A stretch of 64,000 nucleotides of DNA from Montifringilla adamsi (lineage: Eukaryota; Chordata; Aves; Passeriformes; Passeridae), in contig JAGGNK010009114.1 in NCBI GenBank assembly GCA_017590115.1, positions 19,365,937 through 19,429,936 of the forward strand, given 5' to 3'. Below, one piece after another: positions 51,401 to 63,744 of this stretch. The first letter of the stretch is position 1, and every line of letters starts with the position of its first letter. The notes under the pieces are model-generated. The model was not told the DNA's origin. It saw only the letters and a list, made by a program, of their open reading frames with translations, and did no database searches. Made by a program: the position numbers and the translations under genes.

Positions 51401-54400
51401 TCATGTAGTTGTGGCTTGCTGACAATTACAGCTACAGACTGTAGCAGCCAAGGACCTCTTAGGCTCTGTTGGGTTTTTTCCTCATCCCTTCTTAAGGCAC
51501 ATGCAGCTTTGGTGAGCAGATCCTCAAGACGTGGTACACTGTAGCCTCTCTGAAAACACTTTACAGCTCAGTCAGCACTTAGAGCCTTCCTTGAGGTCAG
51601 GCAGGAAACCAGTGACCAACTGAGCATCAGATCATCAGCAGTTACAGCTTCCAGATTGATCCTGACCAGTTGATTTCAGCCTCTTTGTGGGCCAGCATGT
51701 CCTGGGGAGCACACCAGGCGTGTACCCCAGATCACCTCGTTCCAGGGTGGTGGTTAACTGCGGCCAGGGCAGCAGCTCCTGCTCCTGCAGTGTGTGTCCC
51801 TGCTCATGGACTGCAGTCCTGAATCCCATCTGTCCACACTGAGCATCCCTGATGAACAAGGCTCCAGCTCTCTGCTGCCACGGGAGCGTGAGCCAAGGCA
51901 GGCCATGGGAAGTGTTGCACAACCGGTATAATTTCACCACATGCTGAATAAATACACTTTTGAGGACTCTTTTGAAGAGATGTTGCCTAATTAATCCTGC
52001 AGGGGGTATAATATGTATATTTTTGAAATCCAGTTTTAGCATCGTGCAATTAGCTTTTATGGCCTAGGGATTCTGATTTAAGACATTCTTTAGTACTAAT
52101 AGTAATCTGTTTTAATTAGAAATGCAAATGTATTTTAGATCCAAATGTGTCTGAGTGGTACAATGTAAAATGGTGATTCACAGTGAATACCATTGAAGTG
52201 CCTCAAGTCTGGTATTCTTTGTACCTTCTACAGTTTGAACTCTGAGGATCAACACAATGTTCAAATATCGCTCTCAGCTGAAGCATGTGGAGGCTGAATA
52301 GATTTCCTTAGGAAATGAAATAAATATTAATCAACAGGGATTCTTTTTGGGACAGCAGAAGGGAAATGATAGCTTTAGGCAAGAAGGAGTCAAATGCTTT
52401 GAATGTTAGCAGTAACTTCAGCTCCACGGTAGCAGAGCACAGCTCCTGCCAGGCTGCAGGTGCTGAGCAGAGGGCAGCATCTTCATTGACTTTGTCTTGG
52501 TATCAGAGAAATTACCCAGGATTATCCAGGCTGCTCATGGCAGGGCATGCTGTAAAATTTCATCTGGCAGTGTGGCTAAGACAAGCCTACAGCGAGGCAA
52601 GCTCCAGACAAACATTGAAAGGCTGATGCTTGCTGAATATTCCCTGAAGTCACTTGTCCTGGAGATACCAAACTGTCAGGCAGGTGATGTCTGTGATCAG
52701 ACATCTTGAAATGCAGTAACAGGTCACCTGTATTCAACAAAGCCTTTGTAGAATCAAAGAGCCTCTGCTACTAATCCTTGCGGTTGTGTTCAAGTGTTTC
52801 TTTTTCCTGCTTCCTTTGAAAGATGGAGCCAAAAGAAAGTAACCACCCAGCAATAGAGGAGATGGCTTTTGTAATGGAAGTTTATTAGATGTGTTGCTTG
52901 GTAGAGCATTTTTCAGCTGTTTGGTAAGGGACTCGGTGATGCAGAAGGGAATGAAGCACTTTATGCAGGGCACTTCTCCACGTTTCTGCAAAGCCAGATG
53001 TAGATATTTTTTCCCATAAGGAGGCTGCTGGTAAGGAGCAATGATGTAGGCACCCTAAAAGTGTGGGTGGCTCTGTGTGGCCCTTCAGAAGTCACAATCA
53101 ATCAGTTCCTTAGGACTAGCCTCGCTGGGAAGGCTGGTGTCTGGGTCAAGGCACTGGCACAGCTTCAGGGGGCTGAGACCTCGGCAGGGTGCCGCAGAGA
53201 GCGAGCTCTCCTGTTCCCATGTAGCAGATGCTCTCTGAGACTTCAAGTTCCTGTCCATCCTTCTTGCTGACGCAGATAGAGTGTAGTAGTGACTTTGTCA
53301 CCTGAAATTTGATAAACTTGTTGACTGGCATGACGGGGAAGCTTCCTCACAGAGCTGCTCTGTGCCAAGCTGTCAAACGAAAAACCAAGACGCAGATTGC
53401 GTGAGCCTGTTATATGGGACAGCAAGTGGTGTTCTGGTTTTGCTACTTAAGCTGAATGAATTAAAGCCTCCCACAAGCCTAACTGATAGTCTTGAATGTG
53501 CAGTTAAAAGTCTCCAAGCTGCTTAGCCATCTCCCTGTGCTGTGTTCAAAGAGCAAAGTGTCACAAGCACCAGCAGTTCTTATCTGTGTGTTTTATTTCC
53601 AAACCGCTGTTTGCATTGACTTCATTCATTCCTTCTTTTAATTCATCCCAATCAGTACCTTTGCTGTGAGCTTGTATTTTCTGCTGGCATTTCTGGAGGA
53701 TGAGGGCGTGGAGGAAGCTGCTTTGGGCACCAGCCCTGGAGGCTGCAGCTGCAGTGTGTCTGTTGTCAAACACCCCAACCCCGTTGTTCTTGGTGGTTAC
53801 GTGGTGTCCGCTCCTGCCCTGCGCCACTTGCAACTTATCCTTATTCCGTTCTTTTCTTTTCAGGGGCTGTCAGAGCCTGAATAATTTAAGAGTGAACAAA
53901 TGAGAGACGTTCATGGAGGACTCTGTTCTTACCTAGGCACAAATTGACAAGCATGTAGATTGCCTTGGGTTTCCACTGCACCTACCACAATTTTACTAAG
54001 AGAAAAGTCCCCTTTTCTAAACATCTGTGTCACTCTTGCTTAGTAAAGTTATTCAAGATCAGCGCCTTTGGAATTGGTTGGTAAATGGACAAAGACTTTC
54101 TCTTTGCCTGGAGCTCCTCACAGCCTCCAAGTACCAAAGAGAACTCCACAGCACTAGAAAGCAAGAGGCAGCTGCTGAATGTTGGAAGCTACTGCATTTG
54201 GCAAAAGAAGCTGATGCAAAGATGCACACAGTTGTGTTTGTTTGTTCTGCTTGTTTTCTGTGCTTTCCAAGCCCTCTGTGTGCCTGGAAAGTTTAATAAC
54301 TTATCCCTTCTTTCTCAACATGCAGTTTTTCTTCCTATCCCAAAAAGCTTTGGGTTCTGTTCTTGCTTTTTTTTTTATTTTTCCAATTCCAAGTTTGTCA

Positions 54401-55015
54401 CTGATACTCTTCTGTTGTTTCCGTGGAGAATTGTTTGGGTACATAGCCACAGCTTCCTTTGAGATAGGGAGACCTAAATATGATACTCAAACATCATTGT
54501 CTTCCCTCCTCTCCCCCCATTTAGCAGAGTGGTCCACCTTGTCACAGAGGTTGCTGACTTCAAGTATAAGGCAAGGGTTGACCTTAGCAATGATGTCATT
54601 TAACTGAGTAATTACTTCAAAATTCTTACAGTAGCTCAATTTGGAAGCTGCTGAATGAAGCTGACCCTTGACACTTGACAAAAGAATAAGGCTTGTGTTT
54701 TACTAACAGCTGCTTGGAAACCATGTGTAATAAAGTTTGTTTTTGTGCCCAACATCCAGGATAAAAGATGGCATTTGCTGACTCTGGTACCCTTACGCTC
54801 CCAGAAGAGCAGAACTGCTTTGATCAAAGTTTAAAAGTCTGCTTCTATGTGGGTGTCTAAGCATTTCACAGTTCCTTATGCTAAAAGTAACAGTGTACTT
54901 GCAAAGGCCAGCAAATGCTGCTCTCGTTCAGCTTCAAACACATTACATTTTCCTCCTTGTCATCCCATATAGCTTTTCATAGAGTTTCAGGGTTAAAACT
55001 TTTTTTATGGAAGAT

Positions 55016-55056
55016 GCAAAAATCTCCCATCAAAATATATCAAGGGAGATTTTTGC
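55016..55056. repeat. Inverted repeat, 13-bp perfect arms, 15-base loop
   Basis: GCAAAAATCTCCC at 55016-55028 is matched by its reverse complement GGGAGATTTTTGC at 55044-55056. It could form a hairpin in RNA, but the stem is short for a microRNA precursor. It lies about 180 bp upstream of the candidate poly(A) tail at 55238. Confidence 0.8.
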
Positions 55057-55218
55057 TTTGTGTTTGGGGCTTTGTTATTTTTGCTGCTAGCGACACTTAT
55101 TCTGGAAACTTCAGGGTTGGAGATGATTTTATTTTTGTCACAGAATGAGGACAGTGTAAATACAAAATGTAAAGTAGAACTGAGAGAAGTGCTTCAACAA
55201 GTTGTTTCACTACATTGA

Positions 55219-55254
55219 AATAAATGTTGATTTGTTCAAAAAAAAAAAAAAAAA
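55219..55254 (+). other. AATAAA signal followed by genomic poly(A) run
   Basis: AATAAA at 55219-55224 is followed after 13 bases by 17 consecutive A (55238-55254). Signal, normal cleavage spacing and A-tail are the layout of a reverse-transcribed mRNA 3' end. I cannot identify a parent transcript in the preceding sequence, and I found no matching target-site duplication. Chance AATAAA next to an A run is a real alternative. Confidence 0.35.
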
Positions 55255-56252
55255 GCATGCCCTTTCTGGATCTTGTTAGTCTTGACTTTTTATTTCTTTT
55301 CTTTGCTAAAGAAATGCATGCCTCTTGACTTCAGCAATGTGCTCACCCAGCTGTGAGGCACTACAGGAAGGCTGCTCCAACGTGCACTCCCAGCAGATGT
55401 GTTGGACTGGCTGTCACTGTGCTCAGGGCTGGTCTGGGACCTGTGCTGGGCACAAACTCGAGGCAGGGGAATGGGTGAATGAAATCAAGTGCACACAGAT
55501 ACGGCACCTGGCCTCCAACTCTGCTCTGTGGTGCAACTGCTCTATTTCTGAGCTTTTCCACACCTTTTTATTCAGTAAAAGCGTGTTCTAAAAAGATGTT
55601 GCTTCAGGTTTCCCCCGAAGGTATGTTACTGCCCTGCCGTGACTCGTCTCACAGTGTTTTAGGATAGGAGTATCTCACCAACAGGTTGGTGGATTCACTC
55701 TGAATATTTGTTCTCTTATTATTTTTATTGTGAATTCACAGCAGCTTATGTGGGGGCTCAAATGGGACTCTGAAGCAGAATGAATTAGGCTGGTACATTG
55801 AGACAAGAAGGCTCAAACCTCCAGCCAGAGAAGTTGTAGATGTCCATAACAGTTGTAAGCTGTTCTGTGGAAACCCATTGCAGAGCAGGACACTCAGAGA
55901 GAAGGACCTCAGGTGGTTCAGCTGCCCTTCAAGCCCTTGGTGCCATGAGGCTGAGTTGAACACTTTCCTGAGGGTCTCTTTGGAGGCACAAACGTGTTCT
56001 GCCTTCATGTTTAGCCTCCTGCTTCAGCAGCAGCTCCTGAGTTAAATTGGGTTTCCTTTCTGGAGGAAACGAGACCCTGCCCTATATTCACTTGAGGACT
56101 CATCTTGCTCTTTTCCCCTTGCCCTCTCTATGGTCACCTCTGATAAAAGCCTGGATCCACATGAAGCAGCGGATACAATAGAGAACTTGTGCATTTGTTC
56201 CTCTCACTAGGCACTCTTGGACAGCACTGAAGTCATGTTTTATTTCAGCAGG

Positions 56253-56266
56253 CTCTCTCTCTCTCT
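56253..56266. repeat. (CT)7 microsatellite
   Basis: Seven uninterrupted CT units in intron. Confidence 0.85.
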
Positions 56267-59200
56267 GTGCCTTCCCCTTGTGCTGTTTTTGTCCCTGGAG
56301 ACCCAGCTCACTCATTCAGCACGCTCTCAGGATTTCAGTAACTTCTCTTGCAAGGTCTCTGGGGACCATGCGCCTCTGTGCTGTTTCTCCAGGCTTTTGG
56401 TTTTATCTCACTCTTTGAAAGTTTCCCAGAACTGCAGTGACTTTTCTCTGACCTCCAGGAACTGCAGCTCTTGAGCCCTGACACTCCGACTGGCACAACG
56501 AAGACCTGGAGACTACTTTGGGATGTCAGCTTTCCCAGCACATGTTGGATGGAAGCTGCATCTGAGCAACACCAGCTAAAAATAAAAGCTATTCAACCGA
56601 AGCTAATGGCAGGTTGCCACGAGTTATTGCTCATTAAAGTGAATTGACAGATGCTTAACTGCAGCTAATCATTCCCTGCTGCGAGATCAGCCTGGTATGA
56701 AACGTACTCAAATGTGGGAAGGGGATTCGCAATAACTAAATTTAGCTGAGGGTATAATTTCCTCGGACTCCCTCTGTAGATAATGGAAAGAGAGAGGCTC
56801 CTAGGGGGTGTGTCCCACTCTGCAGCGCCCTTGGGCAGAGCATGCACAGCTCCTTGACTGCCGAGAGCAGGAGATGAAGCTGCTGCCTGCCACAGAAATG
56901 AGTGGCTCCAAGTGACAGTGTTTACTCACCCCAGCTGGGTGAGTGCTTGTTTTCTTCACATTAGGTTTCAAGCTGAAGTAATGATCAGAAAGCTGAATAT
57001 TGAAGCCCACAGGTTGGTGACTGTTCCCCAAAAGCAAAACCCATATGCAAAATCCCTCTGGAACATCCCCTGCTTTGCAGTGTATGGTTAAAGGAAATTC
57101 TGCAGGTCATTCTCTATCTCAAAGCAGCTCTTCTTTCATATTTCCAAGAAATGCCAGCTATTCAATAGCAAAACAGTGTGTTCTAAATGTTGTGTGAATA
57201 ATTTAGATTCTAGTCCTTTTTACCCCCTGTTCTTTGGAAGTTAGTCATGTTTGCATGCTTGGCAATGAAACGGAAAGTCAGATTTTGAGGTTTTACATTA
57301 CAGTGATCAGAAAGTTTGTCCAATATGTCTGCTGCTTCCTCTATTGGACTAGAAACTTTTTAAATAAAATATTTAACTCCATACCGTTATTCTTGAGTTT
57401 GGACAGAAGTAATTTCATCCATGTAAGTGGAGTTGTGAGAGCCCTGCCAGATTGATTCGTACCTTTTGATGCTACTTCCCGCTTGAAGCTTCAAATGATA
57501 AACAGAAAATTCAATTGAACCTTTTCAATTTGCTCATTTCCAGGAGATTATGAATTTAGGGAGAACATTTGAATCTCTGGACAAAACCTGCTTTTAGATT
57601 TCAGTGGCATAGTATGGACATGTCTGTACCCTCTGGCGTGAAGTTCTCTCCTCCGCCGCCCCATCTCATTTTTAGCTTGAGCTGGAGCACAGGGCAGGTC
57701 TGTGGTTGGACACGTGTGGAGCTGCTGAGCAGAGCTGGGAGCGGATGGAAGTCTCCAGGGCACATTTTGCAATTCCATTGCGAAAGTTTAATGTACTTCT
57801 AATCTAAAGGACTTTTCGAGCCAGTTGTCCTCTCTTTGTCTGACATGGGCACTGAAATTTTGCTTGTGTTCACTTATATTCTCCCCTAGAGCCTTTTTCA
57901 GAGGATGTGTCTGAGGAGACAACCTATCTGTTGACATTAGAAGTTGTAAGACATATTATTTACACTGTTAACATCCAGTGTTTTTACTAAAGGAATAGCT
58001 GTAAAGTGACTTTGTATTATCCAAATGTTGTTGTCTCCCAAACTTCTGCAAATCCATGCCAGGTTTTACAGGCAGAATGGGCTCTAACGCTAAAACCAGG
58101 ACCAGTACTGTCATCTGCCTAAGCCACAAAGTTTTGTAACCCTGACTCGTGCCAATAAAAATGTTTCACTGGGCATGTTTTGGACATTCAATACAAAAGC
58201 ACAGAAGAGATCAAAGAAGCAGTATTTGTACCTCACTCTGCCATCTTTGCATCCATCAGGTAGAGCTTTAGTCCCAAATCCCTTGTGCACATCCAAGGGG
58301 ACTCTCAAAGCACCATTTCCCAAGGGAGAGTATAAAGCTTCAAGGGGCTGAGAACTGTGAACTGGAACCTTCAGCCTGGATGGTCGTGGAGGAGCTCTTG
58401 GAAAGGCCAGGAGAAGGTGCATTTTGATGGTTTAGATGGTTCTTTTTGTGTAGTGTGAAGCACTAACACAGAGGCTTTGTTTGTGCACAGGATGAGTCTA
58501 GATGATTCCTGCTTTCCAGGATTTTTTGGGATGGAGATTCCTGTTCTTTAGGAAATTTACTCGAGGGTAGACTAAGTTAGTCTTTTACCCACATCTGATT
58601 AAATTCTGTCTTTGTCAGAAGTGGTGACAGAAACCACTGAATGTGGAAAATGGGATCTGTTTAGCACAACAGAGCTGATTTATGTGTTCATCAATCAGAT
58701 TGTCATTATTGGCTTTCATTCACAAGTGGCATTATCTCTGTAAAATAAAAATTGTTGATTTAAATGCACATGCAAGTAGGACTTCAGAGTTCCCATTCTG
58801 GCTCATTTTCTTTGACTTCTGTGGAAAAATCCTTTTCTCTCAGGCTGTTTTTCTGGGATGTAAATGGAGCCATAGATAAATGAGAAAAGGATTCACCTCA
58901 CTTAAAGCAGTACTGTGCCCTGCTCTAGTCTCCTGTTTTTATAGCTGTATTCTGTATTATCTTCTGGTTATGGACACATATTTCTTTCCTATCCTTTATG
59001 ACCTGTCATTATGATGTATCAAGTAGAGTAGACTGATGTTTTTTCTGAGTTGCTCTGAGAAGCCTTTTCCTTTCCCTGTTAGAGACCTGAGGTCCTGCAA
59101 AGGAGTCTGGTGCTGCCTGAGCCTGATCAGACAAACCTCCCCTCCCATGTGTGCTCTGGGGAACAAGGAAGTAAATATAAAATGCCTTGTATTTAAGTTC

Positions 59201-59656
59201 CAACAGGAATTCCTACTGACTCAAATGAGACTATTACTGTGCCTCTAAAACCTGGTCTATGGGATTTTCATTTTTCTTTTCACCCAAGGTTGTACAGAAC
59301 TGGAACCTTCTGTTTTTCAAGTACAAGAGTTGTGCTTTTACAGATGTCTGTTCATTTGACCAACAATAACAAACATTTCATGGCTGCAGTGGTGCAGAAG
59401 CTCTGAATGTTAAAGTCCTTTGGTCTGGCAGAGTATCTCTCACAGTCCTCTTGCCAGAAGTTTCTTGGAGGTTTACTTAGGAGTGTTTTGGAAACCATCA
59501 TTTCTTCTGTCTGAATGAATGGTTTGGCCAGGAAGTCAATCTAGCCACACGAGTCTGCTGACCTCCCTACACCCTTTTTGCTTCACCAAATACCTTTTTT
59601 TAGCTGTGTGTCCTGGGACATTGGAGGGAGGAGAGCTCCTCATGGCAGACCTGCTG

Positions 59657-59950
59657 CGGTGCGGGGATGGCCGCTGCTCCGCTGGTGCTCGCGGGCAGCA
59701 GCAGCTGCCTCAGTTATCACGCAATGAGCTGCTGCATCTTCCCCAAAAGCTCTCTGGCTTTTCTTAAACAGTCTCCAAAGAGGGAGCTCTACTAATGCAG
59801 TTTGCAAAGCACATATGTGCTAGTGCTTTGCAAGAAGAGCACGGTAACGTGTCCTTCTCTTCCGCTCGATCCACCTGGTGTCTGGGTCTTGAGCCAGTAT
59901 CAAGTGTCGTGATTAATGTGTTTGTAGCCATGTGTGCCGCAGAAGCGGAG
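59657..59950. promoter_or_regulatory. Moderate CpG cluster in intron, possible regulatory element
   Basis: Six CpGs fall within 36 bp at 59657-59693, and roughly nine more are spread to about 59950, including a CACGTG E-box near 59953. Neighbouring intron is CpG-poor. The density is well below that of the island at 43330. A frame starting MADLLRCGDG at 59642 passes a weak possible donor at 59685 in phase 1, which would splice in frame to the exon at 63461. No homology supports this, so I do not call an exon. Confidence 0.3.
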
Positions 59951-62900
59951 CTCACGTGGCTGAGGAGGTTGTCTGCAAGGTCTTTCCTGGCAGATTTTTT
60001 TGTGTTTCTTGTTTCATTCTCTCATTTTGTGAGCACTGCTCTTCCTTCAGCTCCAGTCCTGCCTCTGCAACCATGTTGATGTGACCTGCTTTATGTGCAA
60101 AGGAGATCATTCTCAGCAGGGCTGGCAAACTGCAAATGTGACTTGCTCACAAATGTATCCAAATTTTCAGCTCCTTTGAAAAAGAAAAAAAAGGTTATGA
60201 ATATTGTGTGTGGATTCTTGGTGTGGCTTTTGGATAAGGCACGTTTGTAGCCATGGGAATTGGGATGGTGAGATGGAAGTGCTTTGTACCAGTGTAGGGT
60301 GTGGGCAGAGATAAGTCACCCAATGTTGAAGGGCTCTCATGGTGGCTAAGGAGAAGGGAAATTCATGCCAGCCTTTCTCTCCCACCTCCCTGCCTGTTCC
60401 CCAGCCAGCTGAGTCTGCCTTACCAGGCAAAATAAGTCCATGCTTCCAGTCTTGGTTGCATGGGCCAGGCAAAGTGTGGGCTCTGTCCCAGATCCCTTAC
60501 CCTGCTCAGCCAGGGCAGTTCAGCAAACAAGGAGAAAGAAGGGAACTTCATATCTGACAGGGTTGCATGGCATGACCAGCATGCAGTAACCCTTTGGTAA
60601 ACAGCCTTTTTCATCAACAAAGGCATGACCTAGAGCAGGAAAATCCAGAGCCTATTTCAGATGGGATCATTGGATAGTGTTAACAGCCTCCCTCTGGAAA
60701 CCTGTGGGTTGGCTTTTGTTATGGCTGGTGGCTCTGAAACTCTGATGTTCAGTCTGCAGAGGGTTCCTGCCTCTGGGTGTCAAAATTATGACAAGGAGGC
60801 AGGGTGGGCTGTGGGCCAGCTTGGGACTAGGACTGGTTCTGCCCACATGCTGCCTTCCTGGGAGTGAAGGATTACTGACCATCACTTCCCCAAGACAGCA
60901 GAGCAAAGAGTGCCATGGCAGGAGGGGTGCTGTGTGTCTGTCCGTGCCCCAGCTGTGGCTGTGCTGCTTGGCAAAGGAGAGGGAGGCAGGACGGCTGGAG
61001 CCTGACCCTGCTGGTAAAACCTGGGGTGTTTTCTGCTGGGAAGAGACCCTGCCCATTCACAGGCATCATGGTTCCTGGACTTGGCCCTGCCTTGAGCCTG
61101 CTGGGCTGAGATAGGCTTGGCACATCAGTAATAAACTCTTGGGGTTGTCTCAGGCTTCATCAGTCTCCCTTCCCTTACCAGAAGTTAAATTAGCAAAGTG
61201 CTGTGGACTGGAGGTGGGATTTGGACTGTGTTACTTACACAGGTGTAGTAAAAACCTCCTGTACATCAGCTGAGATGTGGTGAGATCAGCTCATCCTTGG
61301 TTCTCCTCTTCCTCCCACTGAGCCCAGTTCCAGCAAAAGCAGTGAGTCTGTGATACAGCTGCTCCCCCCAAATCATCCTGGGAGTGGCAGCCCACAGAGC
61401 AATCACTTACAGCTTTTCCTTCTGACTGCAGCCCAGCTCCCTTTGCTTCAGGAATTCCCAAAGTCAGTCCTCCTGCAGCAGCAGTAGGAGCACGGGCACT
61501 TGAGGGCACCAATCAAAGCCCCTTGGCCAAGAACCCTCCAGCTTCCCCCACCGCCTGTGGGGCTTTCAGTGCTGCCAGGGGCACGAGGGCACTTGGAAAA
61601 TCAAACCCACCATGGTGAAACCCTGCATTTTGCTGACGCAAGGCACACTGATAAACTCGCAGAGCATCACGTGGAGCCTGCCAGGGAGAGCTATCCAAAG
61701 CCTATTGAGTGGAAGATAAGCTGGCCCCTGACAAACATTATCTGTCACTCGTTGATTTAGCGCTACTTCGCGTACATGAAATAACATCAGCAGGAGCTGG
61801 CTTAACCCAGGCCTTTTGGAGATAAGACTGCTACTTTGCCCTTACAGAGGAATGCCAGAAAATCCCCAGCAGCTCCACCTGGGATCAGCTCCACCTGGAA
61901 CCTGTTCTCTCAGTTCCTCTTGCCCTCACTCCTTTTGTCAAAAAACAGATGATGATTGAAATTTTCTTCTTGTCTGGGAAATTAACTTTGACTTTCTCTA
62001 GCTTGTTAAAATTATTTCTGTATGTTCTAAAATTTAACCTTTGACCTGAGGTATGTAATAACTTACTGGTTCAACGTCTGATTGATGCTGTGTATGGCTA
62101 TAAAACATTCTGACTCTCACGGTCTGCATTGTGCAAGCTGGCAGACAAAGCAGGATGCATCTCTGCTCCGTGCACAGATAGCTGCAAGCAGCAGCTTTCC
62201 CCAGAGGGGATATGATCTCTTCATGCAGGTAGCAGGAGCTGGCTTCTAAAACAATAGAGGTAATGGTTCTCTGCAAGAGTAGCTCTCCATCAGCACGTGT
62301 GCAACCCAGCATCTCTAGTGGTATTTATTGCTGAACTGAGAATGTCTGGATGCAGCAATCTATTTTCATGTGTTGTAGCTTAGGTTTTTGGTTTCTGCTG
62401 GGACAGATAAAAGATTCAGAGATAAAAATGTAAAAATGTTTGATCACATCAGTTGGCTCTTCTCTGATGTACAGCCTGAGATGTTTCTTCTAGGAGTGTG
62501 AGTCCTACAAGTGTCTGAATTTTGTAAAAAAATCTTCATCTTAAACTATGTGGGATTAAACATCTCAGACCCTGATTGGGAGGGAAGGGAGTTGCCTTAA
62601 CGTGATTTCAGAAAGTTAAAAGCAGGGCACTTATTCCTGAAGGGCAACTGGGAAATCTTTGAGCAATTTGTTTGTTTTGGTTTTAAAGCTTTACTGACAT
62701 TGGCACATCTTTGGTCTGTTGCATTTGGAGTAAGGAAGGTTGCAGCCCTTTCTGAGGTGCCAGTCTGAACATGTGTATCAGTAACTGAGGTTGGATGCAG
62801 TTCAGCAGAATCTCCTGCTTCCATATAATGAAACTATTTTTTAATTTTAAACGTTATTGAGAGTTTCCTTTGGTTTGAACAGTTTGTCATCTTTTGTAAT

Positions 62901-63435
62901 TGTTCATTCCATTTTCTTAGTTCTAGCAAATTTGTGAACTCTTCTGACAGATTGCTTTCAGAGGCAAAGGAGATAATTTTAAGGTGTTTCAAGGTTAATA
63001 AGTAGTCTAAGTAAATCATATCACTGGGGTCGGGAAACAGCTGAGAAACAATTATGGAACCTGACAATGTGTTGGTGGCTGTCAGGTCTCCTGTAGTAGG
63101 TCTCCTTTTTGTGCTTATTTTCTTCCTGGCAATTCACAATGAAATTGTGGGAAGAAGCTGAGAAATTCAGCACTTAGCATGAAAATCAGGCTTCCATAAA
63201 AAAACCTGAATAAAACGCTTCATATAAAAAACTCTGCTGTCTGCGATCTTTCGTAAGGACAGATAGGAAATGAGAGAGGTGTGTGAGATTGTGGGAAATG
63301 CCCACTGCAGGGCATATTCCTCTCTGTGGTGTGCAATAAAGTTTGCATAAAGTCCATAGGTCACAAAGCCTTTCCCCAAGGCAGGCTGTGCTCTCACGCT
63401 CGGTGCCGCGGGAGCAGAGGGCTGCTGGGATGAGG

Positions 63436-63460
63436 TCTCACCTGCGCCGTTTCCTTGCAG
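63436..63460 (+). promoter_or_regulatory. KALRN: 3' splice site of the shared linker exon
   Basis: The pyrimidine-rich GCCGTTTCCTTGCAG ends exactly at 63460. A plausible branch point (TCTCAC, branch A at 63440) lies 21 bases upstream. The pyrimidine tract is short and interrupted by G, so this acceptor is weaker than the one at 25010. Both the SH3 exon and the alternative first exon must splice to it. Confidence 0.75.
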
Positions 63461-63744
63461 ACGCCTATTCCGTCTCTGCCAACGACAACGGGGGCAAGTC
63501 TGACTCGGTGGCCAACTTACAACCTCAGCCATCCCTCAACTCCATCCAGAGCTCTCCGGGCCCCAAGCGCTCCACCAACACCCTGAAGAAATGGTTGACC
63601 AGTCCCGTGCGCCGCCTGAACAGCGGGAAGACCGAGAGCCACATCAAGAAACAGAAGAAGGTGCGAGATGGCAGGAAGAGCTTTGACCTTGGCTCACCGA
63701 AGACTGGAGATGAAACCACTCCTCAAGGAGACAGCGCAGATGAG
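63461..63744 (+). CDS. KALRN: Kalirin linker exon between the first SH3 and GEF2
   Basis: A 284-bp exon encoding 95 residues, counting the split Asp codon completed by the upstream exon. It forms the linker between the first SH3 and the second DH-PH module (GEF2, RhoA-directed in this family). It contains NGGKSDSVANL (residues 10-20), the near-invariant PGPKRSTNTLKKWLTSPVRR (33-52), and KKQKKVRDGRKSFDLGSPK (63-81). TRIO shares the first two but has a different lysine/histidine-rich segment in place of the third, which identifies the gene as KALRN. The basic stretches and the SP/TP sites (TSP, GSP, TTP) suggest phosphorylation and acidic or membrane contacts, by inference. The exon begins in phase 1 with AC and ends in phase 0 at ...GDSADE, with the GT donor at 63745-63746 (GAG|GTGTGT). 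It is shared by long and short isoforms. Confidence 0.96.

Larger units (their letters stand above)
43877..55000 (+). other. KALRN: KALRN intron downstream of the alternative first exon
   Basis: No coding exon is supported. The first few hundred bases, including a C-rich tract at about 44020-44034 with a reverse GC box, still belong to the promoter neighbourhood. An 18-base T run lies at 44422-44439 and a 21-base A run at 48438-48458. A small inverted repeat (GTTTGGG, six T, CCCAAAC) is at 49714-49733. A GC-rich patch at about 51660-51910 and scattered CpGs at about 53120-53400 have no identifiable meaning. Open frames are short and match no family that I know. Confidence 0.65.
55255..63460 (+). 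other. KALRN: KALRN intron upstream of the shared linker exon
   Basis: No coding exon is supported. A (CT)7 microsatellite lies at 56253-56266. A cluster of CpGs at about 59657-59950 is described separately. The block at 60340-61760 is richer in GC, with frames of up to about 130 codons on both strands. None has a recognisable domain and they overlap each other, so they look like composition effects. The last 100 bases before the exon regain CpGs. Confidence 0.65.

Noticed and set aside
60667..61123. 129- and 108-codon overlapping frames
   Set aside because: Opposite-strand overlap, biased composition and no domain. They look like intron with high GC.
25011..63744. Assignment to the paralogue TRIO
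   Set aside because: The SH3 and KRSTNTLKKWLTSPVRR segments are shared by both genes. The KKQKKVRDGRKSFDLGSPK segment and the Duet-like first exon are kalirin features.
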